Positions 27,460 to 35,719 of a DNA stretch of 64,000 bases are shown here, piece by piece. The notes below the pieces were generated by a model. That model was not told the DNA's origin and did not search any database. It worked only from the letters and a program-made list of their open reading frames with translations. The DNA is from Marinobacterium stanieri. GTDB taxonomy: Bacteria; Pseudomonadota; Gammaproteobacteria; Pseudomonadales; Balneatricaceae. The stretch covers positions 186,001-250,000 of the forward strand of contig NZ_FTMN01000002.1 of assembly GCF_900155945.1 (NCBI RefSeq), in the 5' to 3' direction. A program made the translations under genes and the position numbers. How positions within the stretch are numbered: position 1 is the stretch's first letter; each line of letters opens with the position of its first letter.

Positions 27460-27627
27460 TTACCCGAAGGCGAAGTACAGGACTACCCCTCCCACACCCA
27501 GTATCAGGAAAAAGCCGAACACTTTACCCAAGAAGGTAATTCCAGGCTCTTTCACCCCGCATTGAGGGCAGTACTCGGCAGATGATGCGACTTCATGATT
27601 GCATTCCTTACATTTTACGAGTGCCAT
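27460..27627 (-). CDS. 55-residue zinc-ribbon membrane protein, cargo gene
   Basis: This gene lies on the minus strand between two plus-strand late operons. Residues 6-25 form a zinc ribbon with two CxxC pairs (KCKEC and YCPQC). A single hydrophobic segment follows at about 30-54. GGAGG stands six bases before the ATG, a strong ribosome site. The domain order (ribbon then TM) resembles small zinc-ribbon membrane proteins of unknown role. It is opposite in direction to the virion genes, so it can be expressed in the lysogen. Confidence 0.75.
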   Translation of the reverse strand: MALVKCKECNHEVASSAEYCPQCGVKEPGITFLGKVFGFFLILGVGGVVLYFAFG

Positions 27628-27700
27628 AACAGTCCTCCTTTTTTCCTTGTTGTGGCTGACAAAATCCTAACCGATTTCGCCTTACAAAGGCATTAACCTT

Positions 27701-27719
27701 TGTATACCCTCGCTCTACA
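27701..27719 (+). promoter_or_regulatory. Late-promoter activator site before V
   Basis: TGTA-N11-TACA with the spacer TACCCTCGCTC, 47 bp before the V start. It is the second member of the three-site set. Confidence 0.7.
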
Positions 27720-27765
27720 CATACCCCCGCTCTACTCCCGCGCGCGCGTGATCCATTATCGGGGT

Positions 27766-28329
27766 ATGAAAACTGCAGACATCAACCGCCGTCTTGAATC
27801 ATTGATCCGCCTGGGCACCATTGCCCAGGTGGATCATGCCGCCCGCCGGTTACGGGTAAAAACCGGTGATCTCCTTACCGGCTGGCTGCCCTGGCCTGCT
27901 GAAGTCGGTCGTAATTTCAGACGCTGGAGGCCACTGCGTGAAGGCGCCCAAGTGGTATTGGCATGCCCATCGGGTGACCCTGCGCAAGCAGCCATTATTG
28001 GCATGCTGTACACCCAGTCACTTGACCGCCCGAGTGCAGATCCCGATGTGGACCTCATTGAATTCGAAGACGGCACCCGGCTGGAATACAACAGCCACAG
28101 TCATCACTTGAATGCTGAATGTGTAGGCGATGTCACCATCGTAAGTCCTACTCATGTCACGATCGACTGCCCGGACAGCACGTTGACAGGCAAGCTGACC
28201 GTCAATAACAACATCCGCTGCAATGCCAAAATCACCGCCGCTGGTGATGTGATTGCTGTCGATTCCGTGAGCTTGGCTACTCACAAACACACCGGTGATG
28301 ACGGTGGCCTAACGAGTGCACCGCTATGA
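27766..28329 (+). CDS. V: Baseplate spike protein (P2 gpV family)
   Basis: The trimeric spike that pierces the outer membrane. It has an OB-fold part (about 12-100), a beta-helix with many TVNNN-type repeats, and the C-terminal THKHTG, whose HxH binds iron at the tip in P2 gpV. I start at MKTADINRRLE; the longer frame begins with TTG inside the activator site. Confidence 0.93.
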   Translation: MKTADINRRLESLIRLGTIAQVDHAARRLRVKTGDLLTGWLPWPAEVGRNFRRWRPLREGAQVVLACPSGDPAQAAIIGMLYTQSLDRPSADPDVDLIEFEDGTRLEYNSHSHHLNAECVGDVTIVSPTHVTIDCPDSTLTGKLTVNNNIRCNAKITAAGDVIAVDSVSLATHKHTGDDGGLTSAPL

Positions 28330-28667
28330 GTGGTATGCATCGCCAATCAGGCACGCTCATCGACAATCTGGATGCGCATGTTCGCCAAAGTATTGGCGAC
28401 ATCATCACGACGCCGATCGGCAGCCGTGTGATGAGGCGCGAATACGGCAGTCTCATTCCAGAACTGGTTGATCAGCCCCTCACCCGTACCACTATTCTGC
28501 GCCTTTATGCCGCCACGGCCGCAGCCATCATGCGCTGGGAGCCCCGGTTCAAAATCAGCCGTATCAGCCTGGAATTGCGTTCCCCTGCAGGCGCCATGAT
28601 TGAGGTTGCAGGTCGAATCGGTACCGCTCCCGTCACAATCAACACACCGGTAGGAGATCGCTCATGA
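28326..28667 (+). CDS. W: Baseplate wedge protein (P2 gpW, T4 gp25-like)
   Basis: A 113-residue protein with DIITTPIGSRVMRREYGS, the diagnostic gp25/gpW signature (TPIGSRV...YGS). It overlaps V and J by four bases each. Confidence 0.94.
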   Translation: MSGMHRQSGTLIDNLDAHVRQSIGDIITTPIGSRVMRREYGSLIPELVDQPLTRTTILRLYAATAAAIMRWEPRFKISRISLELRSPAGAMIEVAGRIGTAPVTINTPVGDRS

Positions 28668-29569
28668 GCGGAGCCTTTACAGCCATAGAACTGAATAAGC
28701 TCCCAATGCCTGATGTTGTCGAGCAGATCGACTTCGAAGTGATCCTGGCAGAAATGCTGGCCGATTTGCTGAGCCGTGCACCCGAGCTGGCTGACACACT
28801 CGCACTTGAGTCCGAGCCTGCGCACAAGGTCCTGCAGGTAGCCGCCTATCGGGAGACGTTGCTGCGTCAGCGCGTGAACGAGGCTGCCAAGGCGGTGATG
28901 CTCGCCTATGCCGGCGGTACCGATCTTGACCAACTGGCCGCCAACTACCAGGTGGAACGCTTGCTGCTGGATGCCGGCAATCCCGATGCCTTTCCCCCTG
29001 TGCCTGCCACCTACGAAGATGACAACAGCCTGCGCCGACGTGTGCAGCTGTCGTTTGAAGGCTTTAGCACTGCAGGCCCTGAAGGCGCCTATATATTCCA
29101 CGGCCTCGGGGCCGATGCCGACGTGCTGGATATCAGCGCTCTCAGCCCAACACCGGGGCAGGTCACGGTAACGGTGCTCAGCCGCTCCGGGACCGGTGCT
29201 GCCGATGCGAGCCTCCTTGCTGCAGTCGAAGCAACACTTTCTGACGATGCGGTTCGCCCCCTTACAGACCAGCTCAGCGTACAAAGTGCCAGCATCATCA
29301 ACTACAGCGTGGTTGCCAGTCTGACTCTGTTCCCGGGGCCTGATGCGGCCGTTGTGCTGAATGCAGCCCAGGTAGCCCTGAATGCCTACATCGAAACCAA
29401 TCACCGACTGGGCCGGGATGTAACGCTTTCAGGTCTGTACGCTGCGCTTCACCAGGAAGGTGTTCATAACGTGGAATTGGTCCAGCCTGTGGCCGATATT
29501 CTGGCAGCGCCCCATCAAGCCCCCTTCTGCACTGAGGTAGATCTGTCGATCGGGGGCATTCATGAGTAG
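28664..29569 (+). CDS. J: Baseplate assembly protein J
   Basis: A 301-residue protein of the gpJ family with VVEQIDFEVILAEMLADL, AAYRETLLRQRVNEAAKAV and GGTDLDQLAANYQVER. It forms the baseplate wedge with W and I. Confidence 0.94.
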   Translation: MSGAFTAIELNKLPMPDVVEQIDFEVILAEMLADLLSRAPELADTLALESEPAHKVLQVAAYRETLLRQRVNEAAKAVMLAYAGGTDLDQLAANYQVERLLLDAGNPDAFPPVPATYEDDNSLRRRVQLSFEGFSTAGPEGAYIFHGLGADADVLDISALSPTPGQVTVTVLSRSGTGAADASLLAAVEATLSDDAVRPLTDQLSVQSASIINYSVVASLTLFPGPDAAVVLNAAQVALNAYIETNHRLGRDVTLSGLYAALHQEGVHNVELVQPVADILAAPHQAPFCTEVDLSIGGIHE

Positions 29570-30101
29570 CTTACTGCCACCCAATTCAACCAGCACAGAG
29601 CATGCCCTGGACGATGCGACCGCACGCCTCGGCTCAGTTGCCAGCCCTCTGCGCGACCTCTGGAACCCGCATACCTGCCCGGAACCCTTCTTACCCTGGC
29701 TCGCCTGGGCATACAGCGTCGATACCTGGTCAGACGCTTGGAGTACCGAGCAAAAACGCCAGGTGTTGGCCGCGTCTTACTCGGTACACCGCAGCAAAGG
29801 TACCCGCTATGCGCTCCAGCAGGCGCTGAACAGTCTGGGGTATAGCGTTGAGGTCATTGAATGGTTTGAAGATGCTCCCAAGGCAGAGCCTTACACCTTC
29901 AGGCTGGTCGCAACAATTAACCAAACGCCGATGGCCAGCCTGTCGCTTTACCGCTCCCTCATCGACGTGGCCAACGCCACCAAGAATGTCCGTAGCCACC
30001 TGACCAGCGTTGCACTTGAAGGCAATAGCCAGGCATACCTCTATGTCGGTGCCCTGTTCACCGTTGGCGAAACCATCACTCTTGCAGCGGAGGCTCCATG
30101 A
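29562..30101 (+). CDS. I: Baseplate/tail protein I
   Basis: A 179-residue gpI protein with LPPNSTSTEHALDDATAR, PWLAWAYSVDTWSDAW and YSVHRSKGTRYALQQAL. It overlaps J by eight bases and the fibre gene by four. Confidence 0.94.
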   Translation: MSSLLPPNSTSTEHALDDATARLGSVASPLRDLWNPHTCPEPFLPWLAWAYSVDTWSDAWSTEQKRQVLAASYSVHRSKGTRYALQQALNSLGYSVEVIEWFEDAPKAEPYTFRLVATINQTPMASLSLYRSLIDVANATKNVRSHLTSVALEGNSQAYLYVGALFTVGETITLAAEAP

Positions 30102-30688
30102 ATTACTACATGAAAGTCACCCAGTCGGGCCTGGCCAAGTTGGCTGCAGTCACTGCCGGTGGCCCGGCTGTTGAGATTACCCAGGGCGCGATTGGCGATG
30201 GTAACGGTGCGCCTGTACCCGTACCCGATGGTTCGGAAACGACACTGATAAACGAGCTGGAGCGCTACTCACTGAACAGCCTCTTTGCTCACCCCACGGA
30301 CCCCACCCTAGTAACAGCAGAGTTCCTGGTACCCGCCGATATCGGCGGCTGGCATATCCGTGAAGTGGGTCTATTCACCTCCGATGGGGAGCTGTTCGCG
30401 TATGGCAACTTCCCTGAAACCTACAAGCCCACTTCAGCCGAAGGCAGCACCCGCGACATGCTGATTTCTGCCGCTCTGCGTGTTGGCAATTCCGCCCTCA
30501 TGACACTGATTCTGGATGCCAATGTAACGGTGGCAACACGCAAGTGGGTCAACAACACCATCACCCTCGCGTATCTACTTCCTGGTGGACGACACCACCA
30601 GGTGCTGGCCAAGGCATCAGACAACGATGGTGATACCCAGTGGGTTAACCAGATTTCACCTCGCACTTACTTTATGGGACAGAACTAA
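30098..30688 (+). CDS. Tail-collar fibre protein, short (gpH N-terminal domain)
   Basis: A 196-residue protein containing the conserved N-terminal fibre attachment domain seen in P2 gpH and relatives (TQSGLAKLAAV near the start, GGWHIREVGLF at about 87-97, and RKWVNNTITLAY). A normal gpH is several hundred residues long, so here the shaft and tip are missing. The two following genes probably supply the distal parts. Confidence 0.85.
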   Translation: MNYYMKVTQSGLAKLAAVTAGGPAVEITQGAIGDGNGAPVPVPDGSETTLINELERYSLNSLFAHPTDPTLVTAEFLVPADIGGWHIREVGLFTSDGELFAYGNFPETYKPTSAEGSTRDMLISAALRVGNSALMTLILDANVTVATRKWVNNTITLAYLLPGGRHHQVLAKASDNDGDTQWVNQISPRTYFMGQN

Positions 30689-31005
30689 TGGCAGCAGGAA
30701 AACTGGGGGCCGCCGTCCCCCCGGCTGAAGTGGATACCACCGTATACACCGTGCCAGCCGAAACGGTGACGACGTTGAATATCTCTGTGGTCAATCGCGG
30801 TGTCGATGCGTCGGTACTGAGTGTCGCCATCACCACAAATGAAGTCCCGGCCGATGAAGATTTCATCGAATACGGGCTATCCATCCCGGCATCCGGTGTA
30901 TTCGAGCGCACAGCGCTGGTCGCAGGCCCGGGGGAGAACATTATCGTCCAGGCATCTACTGGCAGCTGTAGCGTGCGGATATTCGGTTTTGAGGAGGTTG
31001 CATAA
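30688..31005 (+). CDS. Small beta-rich fibre-region protein
   Basis: A 105-residue protein, mostly beta by composition (VNRGVDASVLSVAIT, FERTALVAGPGENIIV), with no Cys-rich or membrane part. It shares one base with each neighbour, so it is translated together with the fibre genes. It is likely a structural connector or adhesin; the family is not recognised. Confidence 0.6.
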   Translation: MAAGKLGAAVPPAEVDTTVYTVPAETVTTLNISVVNRGVDASVLSVAITTNEVPADEDFIEYGLSIPASGVFERTALVAGPGENIIVQASTGSCSVRIFGFEEVA

Positions 31006-31946
31006 TGGGGCGTCATACATCCTGGGACAGCAGTGCCTCAGCCAATAACACTGTGCTGGCAACCAAAGTGGTTCCCCCGGGTTACATGGGAGATTTTGGC
31101 AACGGCCTCTGGCGTATTTTCGGGAGCGTGGGCGTGCACAGTTTTACCATTCCCGACAACGTTCACCAGGTACGCATTCGCGTACTGGGCGGTGGCGGCG
31201 GTGGCGGTGCGCGAGGGGGTGGCGGCTCAGCAGGTTCTGGCGGTGGTGGTGGTGGTTATGCACACGGCGTATTCACTGTTACACCAGGCGACAACTTCAC
31301 CGTTACGGTGGGCTCCGGTGGAGCCGGCGCATCGGCGGACAGCAACGGTAGCCCAGGTGGAGCCTCCTCATTTGGCGCGCTTATATCAGCCACCGGTGGT
31401 GGAGGCGGTTTTTTTGAAGAGCTACCCAGCGTGGGCGGCATCGGTGTCGGCGGTGACTTTCGATCAACCGGCGGCATATCGCTTGGCACTTGTACTGGCG
31501 GCGGTGGAGCGGCCTCCCAACTGGGGGATGGAGGCCATGCTTATGGTCGTGGCGGCGCCGGTGTAGGGGGCGGCGATACTTATAGCTACGGGGGCGGCTC
31601 GGCATTTGGTGTTTCCGAAAGCGGAGCACCTGCGCCCAACGCGCTCGGCGAGCCCGTGAGCACCCTGAACTGCATTAACGCCGTTTACCGCTTTCCGTTC
31701 GAAGGCTTTACAGACGGTGGTGGCAGCGGAAATGGTGGTATTGGTGGCGGCGGTGGTGCGTCCTCCTCACCTACAGGAAGTGGCGGTATCGGCGGCGGCG
31801 GAGCAGCTGCTTATAGTACCTCTACAACCTACGCACAAGGCGGCCATGGCGGCCGAGGCGGTGGCGGTGGATTGGGCAACCACGGCAGCAATGATAGCTG
31901 CCACGGCGGTGACGGTGGTGATGGACTGGTAATTGTGGAGTGGTAA
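31005..31946 (+). CDS. Glycine-rich tail-fibre adhesin
   Basis: A 313-residue protein. After an N-terminal part of about 70 residues come long polyglycine-type stretches (GGGGGGGARGGGG and GGIGGGGGASS) separated by variable loops. This resembles phage receptor-binding tips built of packed polyglycine II helices, such as gp38-type adhesins. The variable loops would contact the host surface receptor. Receptor and fold are inferred. Confidence 0.75.
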   Translation: MGRHTSWDSSASANNTVLATKVVPPGYMGDFGNGLWRIFGSVGVHSFTIPDNVHQVRIRVLGGGGGGGARGGGGSAGSGGGGGGYAHGVFTVTPGDNFTVTVGSGGAGASADSNGSPGGASSFGALISATGGGGGFFEELPSVGGIGVGGDFRSTGGISLGTCTGGGGAASQLGDGGHAYGRGGAGVGGGDTYSYGGGSAFGVSESGAPAPNALGEPVSTLNCINAVYRFPFEGFTDGGGSGNGGIGGGGGASSSPTGSGGIGGGGAAAYSTSTTYAQGGHGGRGGGGGLGNHGSNDSCHGGDGGDGLVIVEW

Positions 31947-31948
31947 AC

Positions 31949-32407
31949 ATGGCAAACTATGCACGCATTGTTAACGGAGTTGCCGTCGATGTATCGGCGA
32001 CCCCTGAATCAGATTTTCACCCGGCCATCGCGGCTGAGTTCCAATCAGTCCCTGATACAGTCCGTGCTGGCTGGAAGCGGAATGCCCAAGGCGAATGGTC
32101 AGCACCTTCAGCTGTGACGCCGCCGGCACCTGCGCCCGACCGGCCTCAAGTGGGGCCTACAACCTTCAAGATCCTGTGGTCCAGCCCGGAGCGTCTGAAG
32201 CTCAAAGAACTACGCCCGTCTGATCCAGTGATCGATGATTTCTTCGACATCATCGAAGACACGCGAATGGAGTACATCGATTTGGCCCTCTCCTCAACCC
32301 AGGATGGTATCGACTATTGCCTGCAGCAGCTGATCACTACCGGCGTGGTTGCCGAAGCGGATATGCTCACCCGGCGTGAGGAAATCCTATCGGGAACAAT
32401 GAAGTAA
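31949..32407 (+). CDS. Tail-fibre assembly-like protein
   Basis: A 152-residue protein at the usual place of gpG. It starts with MANYARIVNGVAVDVSA, has a Pro-rich linker at about 55-68, and a C-terminal half (LKELRPSDPVIDDFFDIIED) that is helical. Such architecture is seen in fibre chaperones and fibre-tip proteins. It overlaps the end of the adhesin in the longer frame; the ATG of MANY is chosen. Confidence 0.6.
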   Translation: MANYARIVNGVAVDVSATPESDFHPAIAAEFQSVPDTVRAGWKRNAQGEWSAPSAVTPPAPAPDRPQVGPTTFKILWSSPERLKLKELRPSDPVIDDFFDIIEDTRMEYIDLALSSTQDGIDYCLQQLITTGVVAEADMLTRREEILSGTMK

Positions 32408-32423
32408 AACGCTAACCCATACG

Positions 32424-32446
32424 ACCGCCCACCAGGGCGGTTTTTG
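32424..32446 (+). terminator. Terminator of the V-to-fibre operon
   Basis: The stem ACCGCCC / GGGCGGT with an ACCA loop is followed by five T. It lies 17 bp after the fibre assembly gene. Confidence 0.85.
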
Positions 32447-32502
32447 TTTCTTATGCTCCTCCCGGTAGACTGTTAACAGAAATCGTTATGAGAGACAGGG
32501 AC

Positions 32503-33156
32503 ATGGAAGAAAAAGTCTACCGGCAGCGGCGCAACCTGATGATCACTTGCATCGGGATCATTCTGTTCTACATGGGGCCTGGGGATTTTAACGAGATTGG
32601 ACTGCTAAAGAATTTGGGGCTTCACACGCTGAACGAGTGGGAGCTAAAGGGCATGATTCTGGCGATGTATTTGTATTATGCGTGGCGATATTACCAATAC
32701 TGTTCTGAAAACCCTTCGCAGTTTTTCTTTTCGGTTAGCAATTACCTAATGGACAGAGGAAAGTTCCAGACAAACCTGTCGCTTCTACCACTGTTTTCAA
32801 GAGAAATACAGCGACTTAAATCAGAAGATCCAGGCGCAAAATATGAGCTTGGTAAAGTTTACTCCAACGTATGCATGGAGGGTCTGATGAGCAACTGGGA
32901 GTTTATCTATGACGGTACAGTCTCAGAGAAAAAAGTAGGAAATCTAAGGGTTCCCGGCAACTCAAGTCATCAGCTATCTGTTTTGTGTGAAGGAAGTGAA
33001 TGGCTTATTTTCAAACTAAAAATTATCTTCAGGGTAGGGTTTAAGTTTCCCGGCTTCACAGACTGGATTATGCCCTGGCTATTCTTTTGGGGTACCTGGG
33101 CTTTGATCGTCTGGAACGAAGTCATCTGTACCTCCTGGCAATTATCCGCAATGTAA
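32503..33156 (+). CDS. Unknown membrane protein at the P2 fun(Z) position, cargo gene
   Basis: A 217-residue protein with hydrophobic segments at about residues 12-28, 45-60 and 185-210 and a soluble middle part. It follows the terminator of the fibre operon and precedes the sheath promoter. In P2 the fun(Z) exclusion gene occupies this same place. GC content is lower than in the virion genes. An exclusion role is a guess from location; the sequence family is not recognised. The start could also be 15 bases upstream. Confidence 0.65.
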   Translation: MEEKVYRQRRNLMITCIGIILFYMGPGDFNEIGLLKNLGLHTLNEWELKGMILAMYLYYAWRYYQYCSENPSQFFFSVSNYLMDRGKFQTNLSLLPLFSREIQRLKSEDPGAKYELGKVYSNVCMEGLMSNWEFIYDGTVSEKKVGNLRVPGNSSHQLSVLCEGSEWLIFKLKIIFRVGFKFPGFTDWIMPWLFFWGTWALIVWNEVICTSWQLSAM

Positions 33157-33170
33157 ACCCCCGCTATACA
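33152..33170 (+). promoter_or_regulatory. Late-promoter activator site before FI
   Basis: TGTA-N11-TACA with the spacer AACCCCCGCTA. It overlaps the end of the preceding cargo gene and lies 88 bp before the sheath gene. Confidence 0.7.
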
Positions 33171-33257
33171 TACCCCTAACCTCCTCTCTCCTCGCGCGAG
33201 GCTGCACACTGGTTGCATTGCTGACCCAAGCACAATGCCAACCGCAGGAGAGACCCC

Positions 33258-34430
33258 ATGGCGACCGAATACCATCACGGCGTCCGCGTCATCGAGATCA
33301 ACGAAGGCACCCGCCCGATCCGGACCGTATCGACGGCCGTGATCGGCCTGGTTGCCACCGCTGACGATGCCGATGTCGATTATTTCCCGGCCAACAAGCC
33401 CAAGCTGATCACCAACGTCCTGGAAGCGATTGGCAAATCCGGCACCACTGGCACCCTGGCCAAAGCCCTGGACGCCATTGCCGACCAGACCAAACCCATC
33501 ATCATCGCCGTGCGTGTACCCGAGGGCATTGATGCGGCCGAGACCACCAGCAACCTGATCGGCACCGTGACCGCTACCGGTGAATACACCGGCATGAAGG
33601 CCCTGTTGGCCGCCGAGGCCAAGGTGGGCGTTAAGCCACGCATTCTGGGTGTGCCTGGGCTGGATGATCTGGCCGTGGCAACCGAGCTGGCAGGCATCGC
33701 CCAGCAACTGCGTGCCTTTGCCTATGTGTCCGCCTTTGGTGCAGAAACCAAAGAAGAGGCGGTCACCTACCGCGAGAACTTCGGCCAGCGTGAAGTGATG
33801 GTGATCTGGCCCGACTTTGTCGGCTGGGATACCGTCGCCAGTGCCGAAACCACCCTGTTCGCCACTGCTCGCGCCCTGGGCCTGCGCTCCAAGCTGGACG
33901 AGGAAGTGGGCTGGCATAAAACCCTGTCCAACATCCCGGTCAATGGCGTCACCGGTATCAGCAAAGACCTGTACTGGGACTTGCAGAACCCGGCCACCGA
34001 TGCGGGCTACCTGAACGAAAACGAAGTCACCACGCTGATCAACCGCAGCGGCTTCCGTTTCTGGGGCTCGCGCACCTGCACCGAAGATCCGCTGTTTGCA
34101 TTTGAGAACTACGTGCGCACCGCCCAGGTACTGGCCGACACCATGGCCGAGGCCCACATGTGGGCCGTGGACAAGCCGATGCACGCCAGCCTCATCCGCG
34201 ACATCATTGAAGGCATCAACGCCAAGTTCCGCGAACTGAAGGCACTGAATTACATCATCGACGGCAAGGCCTGGTACGACGATACCGCGAACAGCCAGGA
34301 AACCCTGAAGGCCGGCAAACTCTACATCGATTACGACTACACACCGGTGCCCCCGCTGGAGAACCTGATGTTCCGCCAGCGCATCACCGACCGCTATCTG
34401 GCCGACTTTGCCAGCCAGATTAACGCCTAA
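33258..34430 (+). CDS. FI: Tail sheath protein (P2 gpFI family)
   Basis: The contractile sheath, 390 residues. Diagnostic parts are YHHGVRVIEINEGTRPI at the start, VSTAVIGLVATADDAD, FGQREVMVIWPDFVGWD and the C-terminal NLMFRQRITDRYLADF. SD AGGAG lies nine bases before the ATG. Confidence 0.96.
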   Translation: MATEYHHGVRVIEINEGTRPIRTVSTAVIGLVATADDADVDYFPANKPKLITNVLEAIGKSGTTGTLAKALDAIADQTKPIIIAVRVPEGIDAAETTSNLIGTVTATGEYTGMKALLAAEAKVGVKPRILGVPGLDDLAVATELAGIAQQLRAFAYVSAFGAETKEEAVTYRENFGQREVMVIWPDFVGWDTVASAETTLFATARALGLRSKLDEEVGWHKTLSNIPVNGVTGISKDLYWDLQNPATDAGYLNENEVTTLINRSGFRFWGSRTCTEDPLFAFENYVRTAQVLADTMAEAHMWAVDKPMHASLIRDIIEGINAKFRELKALNYIIDGKAWYDDTANSQETLKAGKLYIDYDYTPVPPLENLMFRQRITDRYLADFASQINA

Positions 34431-34443
34431 GGAGGGATGACCG

Positions 34444-34953
34444 ATGGCACTGCCACGCAAACTCAAGAACATGAACCTGTTTAACGATGGTCTCTCCTAC
34501 GCGGGCCAGGTGGACGAAGTCACCCTGCCGGTGCTGGAGCGCAAGATGGAAGAATGGCGGGGCGGTGGTATGGACGGCTCCGTCAAAACGGATCATGGCC
34601 AGGAGGCCTTGTCCATGGATTGGACCTGTGGAGGACTCATGGAAGATGTCCTCCGCCAGTACGGTATTACCACCCACGACGGTGTGCAGCTGCGCTTTGC
34701 CGGCGCCTACCAGCGTGAAGACAGCAGCGATGTGGATGCTGTGGAAGTGGTGGTCCGAGGCCGCCACAGCAAAATCGATATGGGTAGCGGCAAGGCCGGG
34801 GAAGGCACCGAATTTAAGGTCACCTCCGAGCTGAGCTACTACAAACTCACCAGCAACGGTGAAGAAGTGATCGAGATCGATCTGATCAACATGGTCGCCA
34901 TTGTCGACGGCGAAGACCGCCTGGCAGCACAGCGCAAGGCAATCGGCCTGTAA
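34444..34953 (+). CDS. FII: Tail tube protein (P2 gpFII family)
   Basis: The inner tail tube, 169 residues, with LPRKLKNMNLFNDGLSY at the start and TSELSYYKLTSNGEEVIEID, as in gpFII. It is followed by a strong hairpin. Confidence 0.96.
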   Translation: MALPRKLKNMNLFNDGLSYAGQVDEVTLPVLERKMEEWRGGGMDGSVKTDHGQEALSMDWTCGGLMEDVLRQYGITTHDGVQLRFAGAYQREDSSDVDAVEVVVRGRHSKIDMGSGKAGEGTEFKVTSELSYYKLTSNGEEVIEIDLINMVAIVDGEDRLAAQRKAIGL

Positions 34954-34967
34954 ACATCAACGCCCTT

Positions 34968-35000
34968 GGCCGGTACGCCCCCACCCGTACCGGCCCTTTT
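34968..35000 (+). terminator. Hairpin terminator inside the F-to-D late operon
   Basis: A 10-bp stem (GGCCGGTACG / CGTACCGGCC) with an 8-base loop is followed by CTTTTT. It lies between tube and gpE and would lower expression of tail genes needed in few copies relative to sheath and tube. Confidence 0.8.
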
Positions 35001-35027
35001 TCTCACTGACGCAATGGGATGCATACC

Positions 35028-35381
35028 ATGAAAGCCAAAACCGACGACAAGCCCCAGAACGAAGTCACCATCGTTGAACCTGAAAAGCTGCCGCCCCACT
35101 CCGTACGCCTAGATGAACCGCTCAAGCGTGGCAACCAGGTCATTGATGTAATCACCCTGCGTAAACCAAAATCCGGCGAGCTACGTGGACTGAGTCTGCA
35201 AGAAGTACTGAGCCTGGATGTGAACAGCCTGCAGACACTGCTGCCCCGTATCAGCTCCCCCACTCTCACCAAGCAGGATGTGGCCGACATGGACCCGGCA
35301 GATCTGACGCAACTGGGTGTGCAAATATCCGTTTTTTTCGTGCAGAAGCAGCGCAAGGAAGAAGCCTTCCTGACCGCGTAG
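35028..35381 (+). CDS. E: Tail chaperone gpE
   Basis: A 117-residue protein with the gpE-type core SVRLDEPLKRGNQVIDVITLRKPKSGELRGL. It helps tape-measure and tube assembly. Near its end the message carries the slippery heptamer T-TTT-TTC, at which a share of ribosomes would shift to -1 and make gpE+E'. An alternative ATG lies nine bases upstream. Confidence 0.9.
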   Translation: MKAKTDDKPQNEVTIVEPEKLPPHSVRLDEPLKRGNQVIDVITLRKPKSGELRGLSLQEVLSLDVNSLQTLLPRISSPTLTKQDVADMDPADLTQLGVQISVFFVQKQRKEEAFLTA

Positions 35382-35506
35382 ACGAAGCCATGGCGGATAT
35401 CGCCATGGTGTTCCACTGGCGGCCCTGTGACATGGACGGCATGGAACTGGTTGAACTAATGGACTGGCGGGAGAAAGCCCGTAAACGCTGGGAAAGTGAC
35501 AGTTGA
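35331..35506 (+). CDS. gpE' extension made by -1 frameshift
   Basis: The seven-T run in GTTTTTTTCG (from 35331) is read GTT-TTT-TTC in gpE. Slipping back one base gives an open frame that passes the gpE stop and ends at 35506, including MADIAMVFHWRPCDMDG. The E' body (about 38 residues, ending KRWESDS) is typical of P2 gpE'. It lacks its own strong ribosome site. This frameshift is conserved among tailed phages. Confidence 0.85.
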
Positions 35507-35569
35507 AGCCGCTGGCTGCCATGCGAGGATTTGTTATGATGAATGTACCCCCACTCAGGAACCACTACC

Positions 35570-35695
35570 ATGGAACACCTGATCATCTGGTCACTCGTGG
35601 CACTGCTGCTATTCATGGGTTTTGGCGCCCTTTACGGAGCCGGCTCATTCATCGGAGCCGCCTTGCGCAGCGTTTTTCGCAACCCTCGCGACTGA
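35570..35695 (+). CDS. 41-residue membrane peptide before the tape measure gene
   Basis: An ATG opens a 41-residue frame with one hydrophobic segment (about residues 4-30) and a basic end (SVFRNPRD). It fills the gap between E' and T. Small hydrophobic genes occur here in related phages, but the role is unknown. Confidence 0.5.
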   Translation: MEHLIIWSLVALLLFMGFGALYGAGSFIGAALRSVFRNPRD

Positions 35696-35719
35696 TTCAC
35701 TCTGCAGAGGCGCGCCGCC

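Noticed and set aside
31005-31946. Low-complexity or sequencing artefact in the glycine-rich region
   Set aside because: The frame stays open with protein-like loops between the glycine runs and fits the overlapping fibre genes.
32970-34472. 500-codon minus-strand open frame
   Set aside because: Antisense to the sheath gene; Gly/His/Val-rich shadow of a GC-rich gene.
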